Shown here piece after piece: positions 28,371 through 38,058 of a DNA stretch of 64,000 nucleotides (the stretch's first letter is position 1; each line of letters opens with the position of its first letter). The notes below the pieces were generated by a model. The model ran no database searches. It had not been told where the DNA came from and was given only the letters and a program-made list of their open reading frames with translations. Made by a program: the position numbers and the translations under genes. Source of the stretch: Candidatus Neomarinimicrobiota bacterium (GTDB lineage: Bacteria; Fidelibacterota; UBA2242; B5-G15); assembly GCA_017656425.1 (NCBI GenBank), contig JACDNV010000001.1:1-64000 (forward strand), given 5' to 3'.

Positions 28371-28523
28371 AAAAACAAATATGATTTAAAAGTTTTAATG
28401 ACAAGTGGTTAGTTTGATAAAGAAGAGATATTAAATGAAATAAAACGAAGAGGATGGGATTTTATTCAAAAACCATATACCACTCTCCAATTACTTTCAT
28501 TGATTCATAAGATCATCCATTAA
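28371..28523 (+). pseudogene. C-terminal relic of a response-regulator receiver (REC) domain
   Basis: One frame reads KNKYDLKVLMTSG, a TAG stop at 28410-28412, then FDKEEILNEIKRRGWDFIQK followed by PYT and a terminal helix, ending at TAA 28521. This is the end of a REC domain. The VLMTSG strand carries the switch Thr/Ser, the stop replaces the Tyr of the usual TSGY-S motif, and FIQKPYT contains the conserved Lys-Pro of the last strand. In intact proteins a hybrid sensor kinase or response regulator precedes it. The phospho-Asp half is missing from the upstream DNA. With no start and an internal stop it cannot be functional, and it is probably the tail of a lost hybrid histidine kinase. Confidence 0.72.
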
Positions 28524-28579
28524 ATAGTTTTAGATAAAAATTTTAACGAATTTTAACTATATTTTAAGGATAATTATAA

Positions 28580-31500
28580 ATGGGGCAGTTTATTGTGAAC
28601 ATAAAATCCGCTTTCCAAATTATATTGGCTACATTCATAATACTTCGATTGCAAAGTCTTGGGCAAGGCTTGATCATTAATGAACTAATGCCAAATAATG
28701 TCAGCACAATCTCCGACGAAAATGGCGATTTCCCTGACTGGATCGAATTAAAAAATAAAAGCAATATTTCAATTAATTTGAGTGACTACTTTATCACTGA
28801 CAATCCAGCAGATACATTTAAATGGAGACTACCAGATGAAGTTTTGGCTCCAAACTCTCATTTTTTAATCTTTGCATCGGGCAAAGACAGAAATTCAGGT
28901 GGTGTTCAATGGGAAACCGTAATACATATTGGAGACACATTAAAATATATTCTTGGCTCAAACTATCCAGGAGCAAATTGGAAAGTTCCCGATTTTGATG
29001 ATTCAGAATGGTTAATAGGCGTGTCAGGAATAGGATACGGAGATTACGACGACAGCACACAAGTCCCACAGGGTACAATTTCAATTTATATCAGAAAAAC
29101 TTTTATTATAGAAAATTCAGAAAGCATAAGATATGCAATACTGCATATGGATTATGATGATGCATTTGTCGCCTATCTGAATGGAAGAGAAATAGCACGC
29201 TCAAATATTGGAACAATTGGTACAGAACCAGACCCGAACGAGACAGCAACAACAGATCACGAAGCAAGAATCTATCAGGATGGTTTACCTGAAATGTTTA
29301 TAATAGATTCATTGTCATTTTTTAATGATGGTGCAAATGTGCTGGCAATTCAGGTTCATAATATTTCCAGTGAGTCATCAGATCTAAGTGCTATCCCATT
29401 CTTAACAATAGCAATAGAAGATAGTATAGAGAACTCAAGGGGTCTCGACCCATACATTAATTTGCCTGATCTCCGACCTCACACAAATTTTAAATTGAAT
29501 TCTGATGGTGAATCGGTATATTTATTTGATCTAAATGGAACCTTTGTTGATTCAGTCATTTACAACTACATTCCAGAAGATTTCTCATATGGGCGAAGTA
29601 GCACAGACATTAATAACTGGTTTCTTTTTGATAATCCCACTCCTGGTTATGATAATCCTGCAGAAGGCTATACCTCCATCTCTCCGGAAATACAATTTAG
29701 CTTACCACCTGGAATCTACGATAATACAATTAGCGTTTCCATTTACACACCTAACGATACTAATCAAGCAGAAATATTTTACACAACTGATGGTTCAATA
29801 CCAACAACCTCATCGATGAGATATACAGCTCCCATAAAAATCTCAGAACCCACAGTAATTAGGGCAAGGGCAATAGAACAGGGTAAGCTTCCAGGTGAAG
29901 TCTCCACTGCCACTTATATTGTCAACTTTGAAACAAACCTTCCAATTATTTCACTGGTAACCGATCCTCCTAATCTATGGGACTGGGAGACTGGAATATA
30001 TGTAGAGGGACCAAATGCAGATCAAGAACAACCCCACTTTGGAGCAAACTACTGGCAGGATTGGGAAAAACCAGCATATATTGAATTTTTTGAACCCGAT
30101 GAAGGATACCAGTTTTCAGCAAATGTAGGGATAAAAATTTATGGAGCTTGGAGCCGCGCCCATCCTCAAAAGTCTCTTGCAATTTTTGCTCGGAGGAAAT
30201 ATGGAACAGGTGTAATAAGATATAGGTTATTCCCCTGGCTGGATATAGATGAATTTGAATCCTTTGTACTCAGGAATTCAGGAAATGATTGGTATTTTAC
30301 AATGTTTAGAGATGGACTGGTGTATTGTCTCACAAAAAATCTGGATATAGACGCACTTGCATTCAGACCCTCTGTGGTGTTTATAAATGGAGAATATTGG
30401 GGAATTCATAACATTAGAGAAAAAGTAAATGAACATTATATTTCATCTCATCATCATTTAGACAAGGATAAAATTAATCTGCTGGAAATGTACAATACAG
30501 TTCTACATGGCTCAGGTAAAGATTATAATGAATTATACAATTTCATTAAAAATAACGACCTGTCTTTAAAACCCAACTATGAATACGTAAAGCAAAAAAT
30601 GGATATTGACGAATATATAAACTATATGGTTACAGAAATTTATATAGACAATGGAGATTGGCCAGGTAATAATTTAAAATACTGGAACTCCGACGGTATA
30701 AAGTTCCGATGGATATTATTCGATACGGACTTTGGATTTGGTATTTACGGGAATGAAAGATATAAATTTAACACTCTTGAATTTGCCCTTGAACCAAATT
30801 CCAAGAAGAATTGGCCAAATCCACCCTGGTCAACACTTATTTTTAGAAAATTGATCCAAAATAAAGAATTTAGAAATAAATTCATTAATACAGCATGCGA
30901 CCTGATAAATACCTATTTATCTTCCGACTACATTAAAAAAACAGTTGATTCACTGAAAAATTTAATATCAGATGAAATGGTCCGGCATACTCAGAGGTGG
31001 CCACAGGCTGGAAATTACGATAACTGGCTAAAGGATATCGGAAAAATAAAAGAATTTGCCACCTACAGACCATCTTATTTCCACAACTTTATGCAACAAC
31101 GCTTTGGTCTGAATACCAGTTATCTACTAAAAATTCACATTAATCCCCCAGCAACAGGTAAAATAAAGATAAATTCGATCATAGTAAGTAAAAAAGACTT
31201 TATCGGGAGATATTATAAAGAAATTCCAGTCACAGTCCAGGCCATATCAAAAAATGGCTATGTTTTTGACAAATGGACAGGTAACATAGAATCACAGGAA
31301 CCTGTAATTACAATAGAATCAGCATCATCAAGCTTAGAAATTACGGCAAATTTTAAACCAGCTGAGTTACCAGATAATGCAGTAGTAATTAATGAAATAA
31401 ACTACCATCCGGAAAATTCTTTCGACACCGGTGATTGGATAGAAATTTATAACAACACTGACTATACTATTGACATCAGTAACTGGAAATTGATGGATTC

Positions 31501-32164
31501 AGATAGCTCCCATGTATTTTCAATACCAGAAAATACTATACTTGAAAAAGGTGGCTTTCTTGTAATAGCAGAAGATTTATATAGATTTAAAAGTTTATTT
31601 CCATCTGTAGAAAATATAGTGGGAGAAACTGGCTTTGGTTTTTCCGCTGGTGGAGAAGTGATCAGGCTATTTGATGAAAATTGGAATTTGATAGATTCCG
31701 TAGAATACGATGATCAAAATCCATGGCCTGAAGAACCTGACGGTCATGGTCCTACCCTAGAGCTTAAGGATCCCGATCTTGATAACTCGCTACCTGAAAG
31801 CTGGGCAGCTTCAGAAAATCATGGTACTCCAGGAACATATAACAGTGTCTACACAGATATAGAAAAAACAAATAAACATAATATTTGTGAATTCAAGCTG
31901 TTATATAACTACCCAAACCCATTCAATTCTCAAACAACTATAAAATTCTTTATCCCTGATAGAGGTGTAGTAAAATTGTTTGTTTATGATATTTCAGGAA
32001 AATTTATCTATAAAAATACTCATTACTGTACAAAATCAGGGTATTATAGTTTTAAATGGAATGGTAAAAATTCAAACGGTGAAATAATACCATCAGGAGT
32101 TTATTTATATAGGATTGAATACAGAAACAAATCAAAAGTAGGAAAGATGCTATTTCTAAAATAA
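28580..32164 (+). CDS. Secreted CotH-kinase protein with lamin-tail, chitobiase-like and T9SS sorting domains
   Basis: 1194 residues, with a signal-peptide-like start (about 1-28). Domains in order: lamin-tail domain 1 (about 30-350, opening LIINELMPNN) with an inserted beta-sandwich (about 115-285); a chitobiase/hexosaminidase C-terminal-type domain (about 372-448, YYTTDGSIP-like FYTTDGSIP); a CotH kinase-like domain (about 455-850) with the metal/ATP motif FDTDFGFG (Asp715, Asp717); a bacterial Ig-like repeat (about 850-930); lamin-tail domain 2 (about 935-1075, VVINEINYHPENSFDTGDWI); and a T9SS sorting domain (about 1110-1194, YNYPNPFNSQTTIKF ... GKMLFLK). CotH kinases phosphorylate spore-coat proteins in Bacillus. 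Secreted homologues in FCB bacteria are uncharacterised. The start has AAGGAT about ten bases upstream. It stands alone on the plus strand, before the pullulanase. Confidence 0.88.
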   Translation: MGQFIVNIKSAFQIILATFIILRLQSLGQGLIINELMPNNVSTISDENGDFPDWIELKNKSNISINLSDYFITDNPADTFKWRLPDEVLAPNSHFLIFASGKDRNSGGVQWETVIHIGDTLKYILGSNYPGANWKVPDFDDSEWLIGVSGIGYGDYDDSTQVPQGTISIYIRKTFIIENSESIRYAILHMDYDDAFVAYLNGREIARSNIGTIGTEPDPNETATTDHEARIYQDGLPEMFIIDSLSFFNDGANVLAIQVHNISSESSDLSAIPFLTIAIEDSIENSRGLDPYINLPDLRPHTNFKLNSDGESVYLFDLNGTFVDSVIYNYIPEDFSYGRSSTDINNWFLFDNPTPGYDNPAEGYTSISPEIQFSLPPGIYDNTISVSIYTPNDTNQAEIFYTTDGSIPTTSSMRYTAPIKISEPTVIRARAIEQGKLPGEVSTATYIVNFETNLPIISLVTDPPNLWDWETGIYVEGPNADQEQPHFGANYWQDWEKPAYIEFFEPDEGYQFSANVGIKIYGAWSRAHPQKSLAIFARRKYGTGVIRYRLFPWLDIDEFESFVLRNSGNDWYFTMFRDGLVYCLTKNLDIDALAFRPSVVFINGEYWGIHNIREKVNEHYISSHHHLDKDKINLLEMYNTVLHGSGKDYNELYNFIKNNDLSLKPNYEYVKQKMDIDEYINYMVTEIYIDNGDWPGNNLKYWNSDGIKFRWILFDTDFGFGIYGNERYKFNTLEFALEPNSKKNWPNPPWSTLIFRKLIQNKEFRNKFINTACDLINTYLSSDYIKKTVDSLKNLISDEMVRHTQRWPQAGNYDNWLKDIGKIKEFATYRPSYFHNFMQQRFGLNTSYLLKIHINPPATGKIKINSIIVSKKDFIGRYYKEIPVTVQAISKNGYVFDKWTGNIESQEPVITIESASSSLEITANFKPAELPDNAVVINEINYHPENSFDTGDWIEIYNNTDYTIDISNWKLMDSDSSHVFSIPENTILEKGGFLVIAEDLYRFKSLFPSVENIVGETGFGFSAGGEVIRLFDENWNLIDSVEYDDQNPWPEEPDGHGPTLELKDPDLDNSLPESWAASENHGTPGTYNSVYTDIEKTNKHNICEFKLLYNYPNPFNSQTTIKFFIPDRGVVKLFVYDISGKFIYKNTHYCTKSGYYSFKWNGKNSNGEIIPSGVYLYRIEYRNKSKVGKMLFLK

Positions 32165-32225
32165 ACTTTCTTTTATTCCCACAATTATAATTATATTAAT
32201 TTTGATATCTATAATAAGAATTAGC

Positions 32226-34733
32226 ATGATAAAATATCTATACACCATTTTATTTATTTTATTGACAACTGTTATCAACCAAAACACAGGGGTAGAGCAA
32301 GATATGAAAAAATTAACAGTTCACTATCACAGATATATGCAGGATTACGAAGGATGGACGCTCTGGAGCTGGACCGACTCAATTAGAAAAGAAATAAAGC
32401 CGGTACGAACCGACAACTACGGCTTGGTATTTGAAATTGATATTACAGATTTCAACTATCCAGATATAATCGGACTCTTGCCAAAATATAAAAACTGGGA
32501 GAATAAAGATACTCCCGAAAGATTCTGGACCAACAAAGCTGGCTATGAGATTTGGCTTATCCAATCGGATAAAAACATATATCAAACTACACCTGATTTA
32601 TCACTGAAAATATTAAATGCATTTCTGGATGGTGAAAATTACATAACCGCTACTTTCACACACCCGTTGATAAAAAATGATATAAAACCTTCTCTTTTTT
32701 CGCTTATATTAAAAAACAAAAAAATCAAACCATCCAAAGTAGATTATCTAAATCCCACCGATTCATTATCGAACATCTTAACATTAAAATTCAACTCAAC
32801 AATTACCATTGATGACTTTCCTGCAAACATTTATTATAAAGACCTTCCCTGTTGTGTTGTCCATATACGTGATTATCTGGTAAATGAAAAATTCTATTTC
32901 GACGGCAAATTAGGGCTTTTAAAAGAAAATGACTCTTTAATTTTTAGGCTTTTTGCACCATCAGCAACAGAGGTAAAATTAAATATTTATGAAAGTGCAA
33001 GAGGAAAAAGACTCGAACAAATATCTCTTGAGAAAAGAGATAATGGTGTCTGGGAAATAAAACTTCCTGATAGATATATTGGGGAATACTATACCTATAG
33101 TGTAGCTGGATTGGATCCTCATCATGATCCAACTCTTGAACTAACTGACCCTTACTCCGCCTGCGTTACAGCACCGCATTCGCGAAGCAAAATTTATTTT
33201 GACAACACAAAAATGATTTATCCACCAGACACTGAAATTGATGAATTAATTATATATGAAGTTCATGTTCGTGACTTTTCTATCTCAGATGATTCAGGAA
33301 TTAAGGCAAAGGGGAAATTCCTTGGATTTTGCGAAGAAGGAACTAATTTACAAGGGCAAGATATTTCAACCGGCATTGACCACCTTAAAGAACTGGGAAT
33401 AAATGCTGTCCATTTACTTCCAGTTTCAGATTTCGACAATGATGAATTCAGTGATAACTATAATTGGGGATATATGCCCGTAAATTTTAATAGCCCCGAC
33501 GGGTGGTATGCCACAAATCCTGAAGACGAATCCAGGGTTATCGAGTTAAAAAAACTAATCAATTCCCTTCATAAAAACGGGATTAAAGTAATTCTTGACA
33601 TGGTTTATAATCATACAGCTGAAGGTAGTCCTGAGGTTAGATACAACTTCAACGGGATTGTACCACACTTTTACTACAGGGAAAAACCAGATGGGACATA
33701 CTGGAACGGATCAGGATGTGGAAATGAAGTTAGATCAGAAAATCCAATGGTTAGAAAGTTTATAATTGATTCAATGATATACTGGGTAAAAGAATACAAT
33801 ATTGATGGTTTTAGATTAGACCTAATGGGGTTAATAGACCTTGAGACATTAAAATTAGCCGTAAAAGAATTGAAGAAAATAAGACCTGATATTTTTATCT
33901 ACGGTGAGCCATGGATAGTTGGAGAAACTCCAATCAAACCAACACTTAAAGGAGATCAGAAAAGTACTGGTATTGCTGTATTCAACGATAACTTCAGAGA
34001 TGCAATAAAAGGACCATGGTACAACACCGAGCCGGGCTACATTCAACAGGCAATATATATTGATAAAATAAAAAAAGGAATAATAGGAAGTATAACAGAT
34101 TTTACCGATTCTCCCCTTGAAACAATAAATTATGTTGCCTGTCATGATGGTAGAACTCTCTGGGACAGAATCCAGGTCACAACACAAAATGAACCATCTG
34201 CTACATTTGAGCAAAAAGTAGCAATGCATAAGCTTGCCATTGCAATTATCCTCACATCACAGGGTATTCCATTTATACATGCAGGAGATGAATTTTTAAG
34301 AACAAAATTCGGCGAGCATAATAGCTATAATCTACCCGATGAGATAAACAAAATCCGCTGGTCAAATAAAGAAAAGTATTACGATGTTTTCAATTATGTA
34401 AAAGGTTTAATAAAAATCAGAAAAGAACACCCGGCATTCCGAATGAAAACAAAAGAAGATATATTGCAAAACCTCGAATTTTTTGAAGATATTGGTTTGC
34501 AGGTACCGGAAAATTGCATTGCCTACTGGATGAATGGTAAAAAAGCCGGTGACAGTTGGGAAGAAATTATTGTACTAATAAATCCGAATAGATCAGAAAA
34601 AGAATTTATACTGCCTGATGGAGAATGGAGCCTTATACCTATCAATAATCCTATGGGTAACACAAACACACAAAAAATAATTGATAATTTAATAACTGTA
34701 GATCCTATTAGCTTATTTATATTAAGTAAATAA
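32226..34733 (+). CDS. Exported pullulanase-type alpha-glucan hydrolase (GH13)
   Basis: About 835 residues from ATG 32226 (MIKYLYTILFILLTTVI, a signal peptide); a TTG at 32202 would only extend it. The N-terminal domain (about 30-130) resembles the PUD/CBM41 starch-binding module (VHYHRYMQDYEGWTLWSW). Next comes an Ig/CBM48-like domain (about 225-310). The (beta/alpha)8 catalytic domain starts near 330 and has the type I pullulanase hallmark YNWGY (412-416). The catalytic trio is Asp532 (nucleophile in DGFRLDL), Glu561 (acid/base in IYGEPW) and Asp641 (CHDGRTLWD). All three are present, so the enzyme should be active on alpha-1,6 links of pullulan or branched maltodextrin. A small beta C-domain ends it. 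The convergent GH97 gene 3 bases away suggests joint starch use. Confidence 0.88.
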   Translation: MIKYLYTILFILLTTVINQNTGVEQDMKKLTVHYHRYMQDYEGWTLWSWTDSIRKEIKPVRTDNYGLVFEIDITDFNYPDIIGLLPKYKNWENKDTPERFWTNKAGYEIWLIQSDKNIYQTTPDLSLKILNAFLDGENYITATFTHPLIKNDIKPSLFSLILKNKKIKPSKVDYLNPTDSLSNILTLKFNSTITIDDFPANIYYKDLPCCVVHIRDYLVNEKFYFDGKLGLLKENDSLIFRLFAPSATEVKLNIYESARGKRLEQISLEKRDNGVWEIKLPDRYIGEYYTYSVAGLDPHHDPTLELTDPYSACVTAPHSRSKIYFDNTKMIYPPDTEIDELIIYEVHVRDFSISDDSGIKAKGKFLGFCEEGTNLQGQDISTGIDHLKELGINAVHLLPVSDFDNDEFSDNYNWGYMPVNFNSPDGWYATNPEDESRVIELKKLINSLHKNGIKVILDMVYNHTAEGSPEVRYNFNGIVPHFYYREKPDGTYWNGSGCGNEVRSENPMVRKFIIDSMIYWVKEYNIDGFRLDLMGLIDLETLKLAVKELKKIRPDIFIYGEPWIVGETPIKPTLKGDQKSTGIAVFNDNFRDAIKGPWYNTEPGYIQQAIYIDKIKKGIIGSITDFTDSPLETINYVACHDGRTLWDRIQVTTQNEPSATFEQKVAMHKLAIAIILTSQGIPFIHAGDEFLRTKFGEHNSYNLPDEINKIRWSNKEKYYDVFNYVKGLIKIRKEHPAFRMKTKEDILQNLEFFEDIGLQVPENCIAYWMNGKKAGDSWEEIIVLINPNRSEKEFILPDGEWSLIPINNPMGNTNTQKIIDNLITVDPISLFILSK

Positions 34734-34736
34734 ACT

Positions 34737-36782
34737 TTATTTTTCTGTTGGGACAAACCTTATAGCAGTCCCACCTCCTGGCGCAAGGTTTATATTAATC
34801 CAATCAACGTTTTTTACTAATTTTTTCTCAATTTTTATATCATAAGGATTTGTTCTCCAGTCTGCCTTATCCCCATCTCTATATATTTCTGCTACATATT
34901 TTATCCCGGGAGTCAAAAAGTCAAGTTTTATCTCAAAGTTCCTACACTCCTCATCGGTAATACTGCCTAAATACCACTCATCAGAATTTCTATCCTTTCT
35001 CACAATTGTCACATAATCTCCTATTTTTCCATTTAATACAATCGTTCTATCCCAGTCAGTTGGTACATCCATTATAAACTTAAATGCATCCAGTTTTTTC
35101 TCATAATTCTCTGGTAAGTCCGCCGCCATCTGAAATGGTGAATATATCACTACATACAATGCAAGTTGCTTGGCAAGTGTCGTATTTACTTTATTATTTG
35201 GTCTGTATTTATCAAAGGTAAGATCAAATATCCCGGGTGTAAAATCCATAGGTCCTGATAATAGCCTTGTAAATGGTAAAATCGTTGTGTGTTCAGGCGG
35301 ATTACCACCATCAGGCGACCAAGCATTATATTCCTGCCCTCTTGCACCTTCCCTCGACATCATATTAGGCCATGTCCTCCTCTCACCAGTATCTTTTATC
35401 GGCTCATGTGCTATTATCATTATATGATGTTTTGCTGCTACCTCTATAACCTTTCTGAAATGTTCTACCATATACTGGCTATGATGCCATTCTCTTACAA
35501 GTTTCCCTTCCTCATTAATCCTTGGCAAGTCTTTCCCCCAACCAACGTACCCGGTCTTTACAACGGGAATACCTAACTCTTCATAAAACTTAAAAGCTTC
35601 CTTCATCTGTCTTTCGTAATTCAATATATCTGCACCCGTCTCATGATGTCCAATGACGAACACTCCCTTCGATTTCGCATACTCTGACAACCTCTTTATA
35701 TCAAAATCTGGATATGGTTTTAAAAAATTCATCGGGCTTGGATATGCACCTGCCCAATCACTATCCCATCCTACATTCCAACCTTCAACTAAAACCCCTT
35801 GAAAACCGTATTTTGAAGCGAAATCTATATATTTTATAGTATTCTCTGTCGTTGCTCCATGTTTTTGACCAGATGACCAGGTCGTCTTACCTACATGCAT
35901 CTCCCACCAGATACCTACATATTTACCAGTTCTTATCCAGCTCACATCTGTTAACTTACAAGGCTCATTTAGATTTAATATTAGATAAGAAGTTATTAAA
36001 CCACCTGGAGTATCAGCAATTTGGATAGTCCTCCAGGGAGATTTTAAAGGCAAACTACCCTTTACCTTGATCCCATCTGACCAGGGGACAAGATCAACCT
36101 CTAATTTAGTTTTCCCTTTTCTTGCCAGTGTCATTGACGAATACTTTTCTAAAGCAGCCTCATGTATAGCTAGATATAAACCATTATTAGTCTCAATTGT
36201 AGCAGGTGTGTGAATTGTATCTATCTGGCTGATCTTTGTCTTTCTATATAGATATTCATATCTTTCGGGCTTATATGCCGGTATCCACCAAATCTCATAA
36301 TCACCGGGAAAATTAAACTCCGTAAGCTCATCTAAAATTTCAATTTTTTTTAATCTCCTCTGTTCTGGAATGAAATATCTAAATCCTATGCCATCATCAT
36401 AAACTCGAAATATTATTACCAATTTCCCAGTATTTCTTCTTGAACCATCTAACTGAATTGTAAGTTCATTATAGTTATTTCTTATCTTACTTTCCTCACC
36501 CCATACTTGAGTCCAGACTTCATCTAAGGAATCTTTTTTAATTCTCCTCACTATGAAATGATCTTCGAAGGAAATTTTCTCTTTTATTTTTAAACCCAAT
36601 CTTGATAAGATAATAACAGGTTCATTAGAACGATAGACCTGATAGTAGGGGATTCCATCTTTAAGGATAAAATTAAGTTTAACCGTTCCGTTTGGCGAAG
36701 ATATTGAATATTCATTCGGATAGCTCCTGGAAACTATTAGATAAATTATAATTACAATCAACATTCTGATCACTTTTTTCAT
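34737..36782 (-). CDS. GH97 glycoside hydrolase (SusB-type alpha-glucosidase)
   Basis: 681 residues with a signal peptide (about 1-21). The N-terminal super-sandwich (about 25-275) is followed by the GH97 barrel with GVLVEGWNVGWDSDWAG. Candidate catalytic glutamates are Glu381 (GHHETGAD), Glu460 (AHEPIKDTGERRTWPN) and Glu484 (EGARGQEYNAW). Their motifs and the 24-residue spacing of the last two agree by eye with the general base(s) and acid of inverting SusB-type alpha-glucosidases. The VKTGYVGW segment lacks the Asp nucleophile typical of retaining GH97 galactosidases. An inverting alpha-glucosidase is therefore favoured. GGGGAGG ribosome-binding site before the ATG. Tail to tail with the pullulanase gene, consistent with stepwise degradation of alpha-glucans to glucose in the periplasm. 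Confidence 0.9.
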   Translation of the reverse strand: MKKVIRMLIVIIIYLIVSRSYPNEYSISSPNGTVKLNFILKDGIPYYQVYRSNEPVIILSRLGLKIKEKISFEDHFIVRRIKKDSLDEVWTQVWGEESKIRNNYNELTIQLDGSRRNTGKLVIIFRVYDDGIGFRYFIPEQRRLKKIEILDELTEFNFPGDYEIWWIPAYKPERYEYLYRKTKISQIDTIHTPATIETNNGLYLAIHEAALEKYSSMTLARKGKTKLEVDLVPWSDGIKVKGSLPLKSPWRTIQIADTPGGLITSYLILNLNEPCKLTDVSWIRTGKYVGIWWEMHVGKTTWSSGQKHGATTENTIKYIDFASKYGFQGVLVEGWNVGWDSDWAGAYPSPMNFLKPYPDFDIKRLSEYAKSKGVFVIGHHETGADILNYERQMKEAFKFYEELGIPVVKTGYVGWGKDLPRINEEGKLVREWHHSQYMVEHFRKVIEVAAKHHIMIIAHEPIKDTGERRTWPNMMSREGARGQEYNAWSPDGGNPPEHTTILPFTRLLSGPMDFTPGIFDLTFDKYRPNNKVNTTLAKQLALYVVIYSPFQMAADLPENYEKKLDAFKFIMDVPTDWDRTIVLNGKIGDYVTIVRKDRNSDEWYLGSITDEECRNFEIKLDFLTPGIKYVAEIYRDGDKADWRTNPYDIKIEKKLVKNVDWININLAPGGGTAIRFVPTEK

Positions 36783-37294
36783 TTTATCCTCCCCTAAATC
36801 ATCACTACCTTTTTTCGTTTCATCATCTTTTTTATCAAATAGTTCCTATTTATATTAAAATAAACGTTCACTTGAATATGCCATCGTAATTCTTCCATCC
36901 AGCACAAAACGCTAATTTAGAAGAACTTTAGTAATATATTCTAAAAATGTGAATAATTTCGGAACACATAAAATATTCAATTAACATCCTTTCCTAAAAA
37001 TAAAAATTATACTTCTTGAAACCCATAACAACATCAAAAACAATAAATATATAGGCAATGTTTCTATTTGTCTTCTGATTTCTAAATACCAATGGTATCT
37101 CAAATATTAGTCCCTACAATATAAGTCATTTAAATCATTTTATCAGTATTATATTCCAAAATAGCAATTCTTAGAGGAAAATTTCTTTTTGATATTTACT
37201 TTAAATTAGTTCCATAAATTATTCCAAGATTATATTTTTGATTATTTAAAATTTTCGTAACTTTTTTACGCAAATTTACAAAAGGAGATAAAAA
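36783..37294. other. Divergent intergenic region, 512 bases
   Basis: AT-rich spacer between GH97 (-) and the peroxiredoxin (+). It should contain promoters in both directions. The only structure I can point to is a short inverted repeat CGTAA-CTTTT-TTACG (37256-37270), just before the ribosome-binding site AAAGGAGAT of the peroxiredoxin gene, a weak operator candidate. No RNA gene, relic or repeat was recognised. Confidence 0.4.
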
Positions 37295-37762
37295 ATGGTC
37301 AAAGTAGGTGACATAGCATCTGACTTTTGCCTACCAGATCAAAATGATAACAAAGTCTGTCTAAAAGATTTTCGGGGGAAGTGGGTGGTATTATATTTCT
37401 ACCACAAAGATAATAGTAGTGGATGTACCAAAGAGGCTAAGGAATTCACATCATTAATAGATGAATTTATTAATCTTAATAGTGTCATTATCGGAATAAG
37501 TCCCGATTCACCAAAAAGTCATAAAAACTTTGCTGAAAAACATGAATTAAAGGTATTGCTATTAAGCGATCAGGACCATAAAGTTGCTGAACAATATGGG
37601 GTATGGCAACTTAAAAAAAGATGTGGAAGAGAATCATGGGGCATTGTAAGGACAACATTCTTAATTAGTCCAACAGGGAAAATCGAAAAGATATGGGAAA
37701 ATGTGAAAGTAGATGGACATGCTGAAGATGTCAAATGTGAATTAAAAAACTTACATGACTAA
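37295..37762 (+). CDS. Peroxiredoxin (Bcp/PrxQ-like)
   Basis: 155 residues of the AhpC/TSA thioredoxin fold. It reduces hydrogen peroxide and organic peroxides through the peroxidatic Cys44 in NSSGCTKEAKEF. The Bcp/PrxQ resolving cysteine normally five residues later is replaced by Lys, so this is either a one-Cys enzyme or uses another cysteine, such as Cys110 (KKRCGRESWG). The gene has a strong AAAGGAG site eight bases before the ATG. It is followed closely by a DUF2892 membrane protein and an FmdB-type zinc ribbon, suggesting a small redox-related transcription unit. Confidence 0.88.
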   Translation: MVKVGDIASDFCLPDQNDNKVCLKDFRGKWVVLYFYHKDNSSGCTKEAKEFTSLIDEFINLNSVIIGISPDSPKSHKNFAEKHELKVLLLSDQDHKVAEQYGVWQLKKRCGRESWGIVRTTFLISPTGKIEKIWENVKVDGHAEDVKCELKNLHD

Positions 37763-37783
37763 ATAAAACTGGAGGGAAATAAC

Positions 37784-38011
37784 ATGGAAAAAAATGTTGG
37801 CAAACTTGATCAAGTATTGAGAATTGTAATAGGTATAGTTTTACTTCTTCTCGGGCTTTTCTTCACTGGCGGATGGTTTGCAAAAGTACTCATAATACTG
37901 GGCTTCATAGGACTTATTACAGGTATCCTTGCAAAATGCCCACTGTACGCTTTGTTTAATATTAACACATGTAAAGTAAAAGAAGAAAAAGAAAAAAAGA
38001 AAGCCGAATAA
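37784..38011 (+). CDS. DUF2892 (YgaP-like) small membrane protein
   Basis: 75 residues. After the family's opening NVGKLDQVLRIVIGIV come two membrane spans (about 11-31 and 36-54) and the signature CPLYALFNINTC with two cysteines near the end of the second span, followed by a Lys/Glu-rich tail. The family is often found as an extra membrane segment attached to rhodanese domains (YgaP) or next to sulfur- or redox-related genes; its biochemical role is unknown. GGAGGG ribosome-binding site, 21 bases after the peroxiredoxin stop, so co-transcription is likely. Confidence 0.85.
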   Translation: MEKNVGKLDQVLRIVIGIVLLLLGLFFTGGWFAKVLIILGFIGLITGILAKCPLYALFNINTCKVKEEKEKKKAE

Positions 38012-38058
38012 TAATTTTTGTTTTCTATTTAACAGATACTTATCAAAATAAAGAATCC

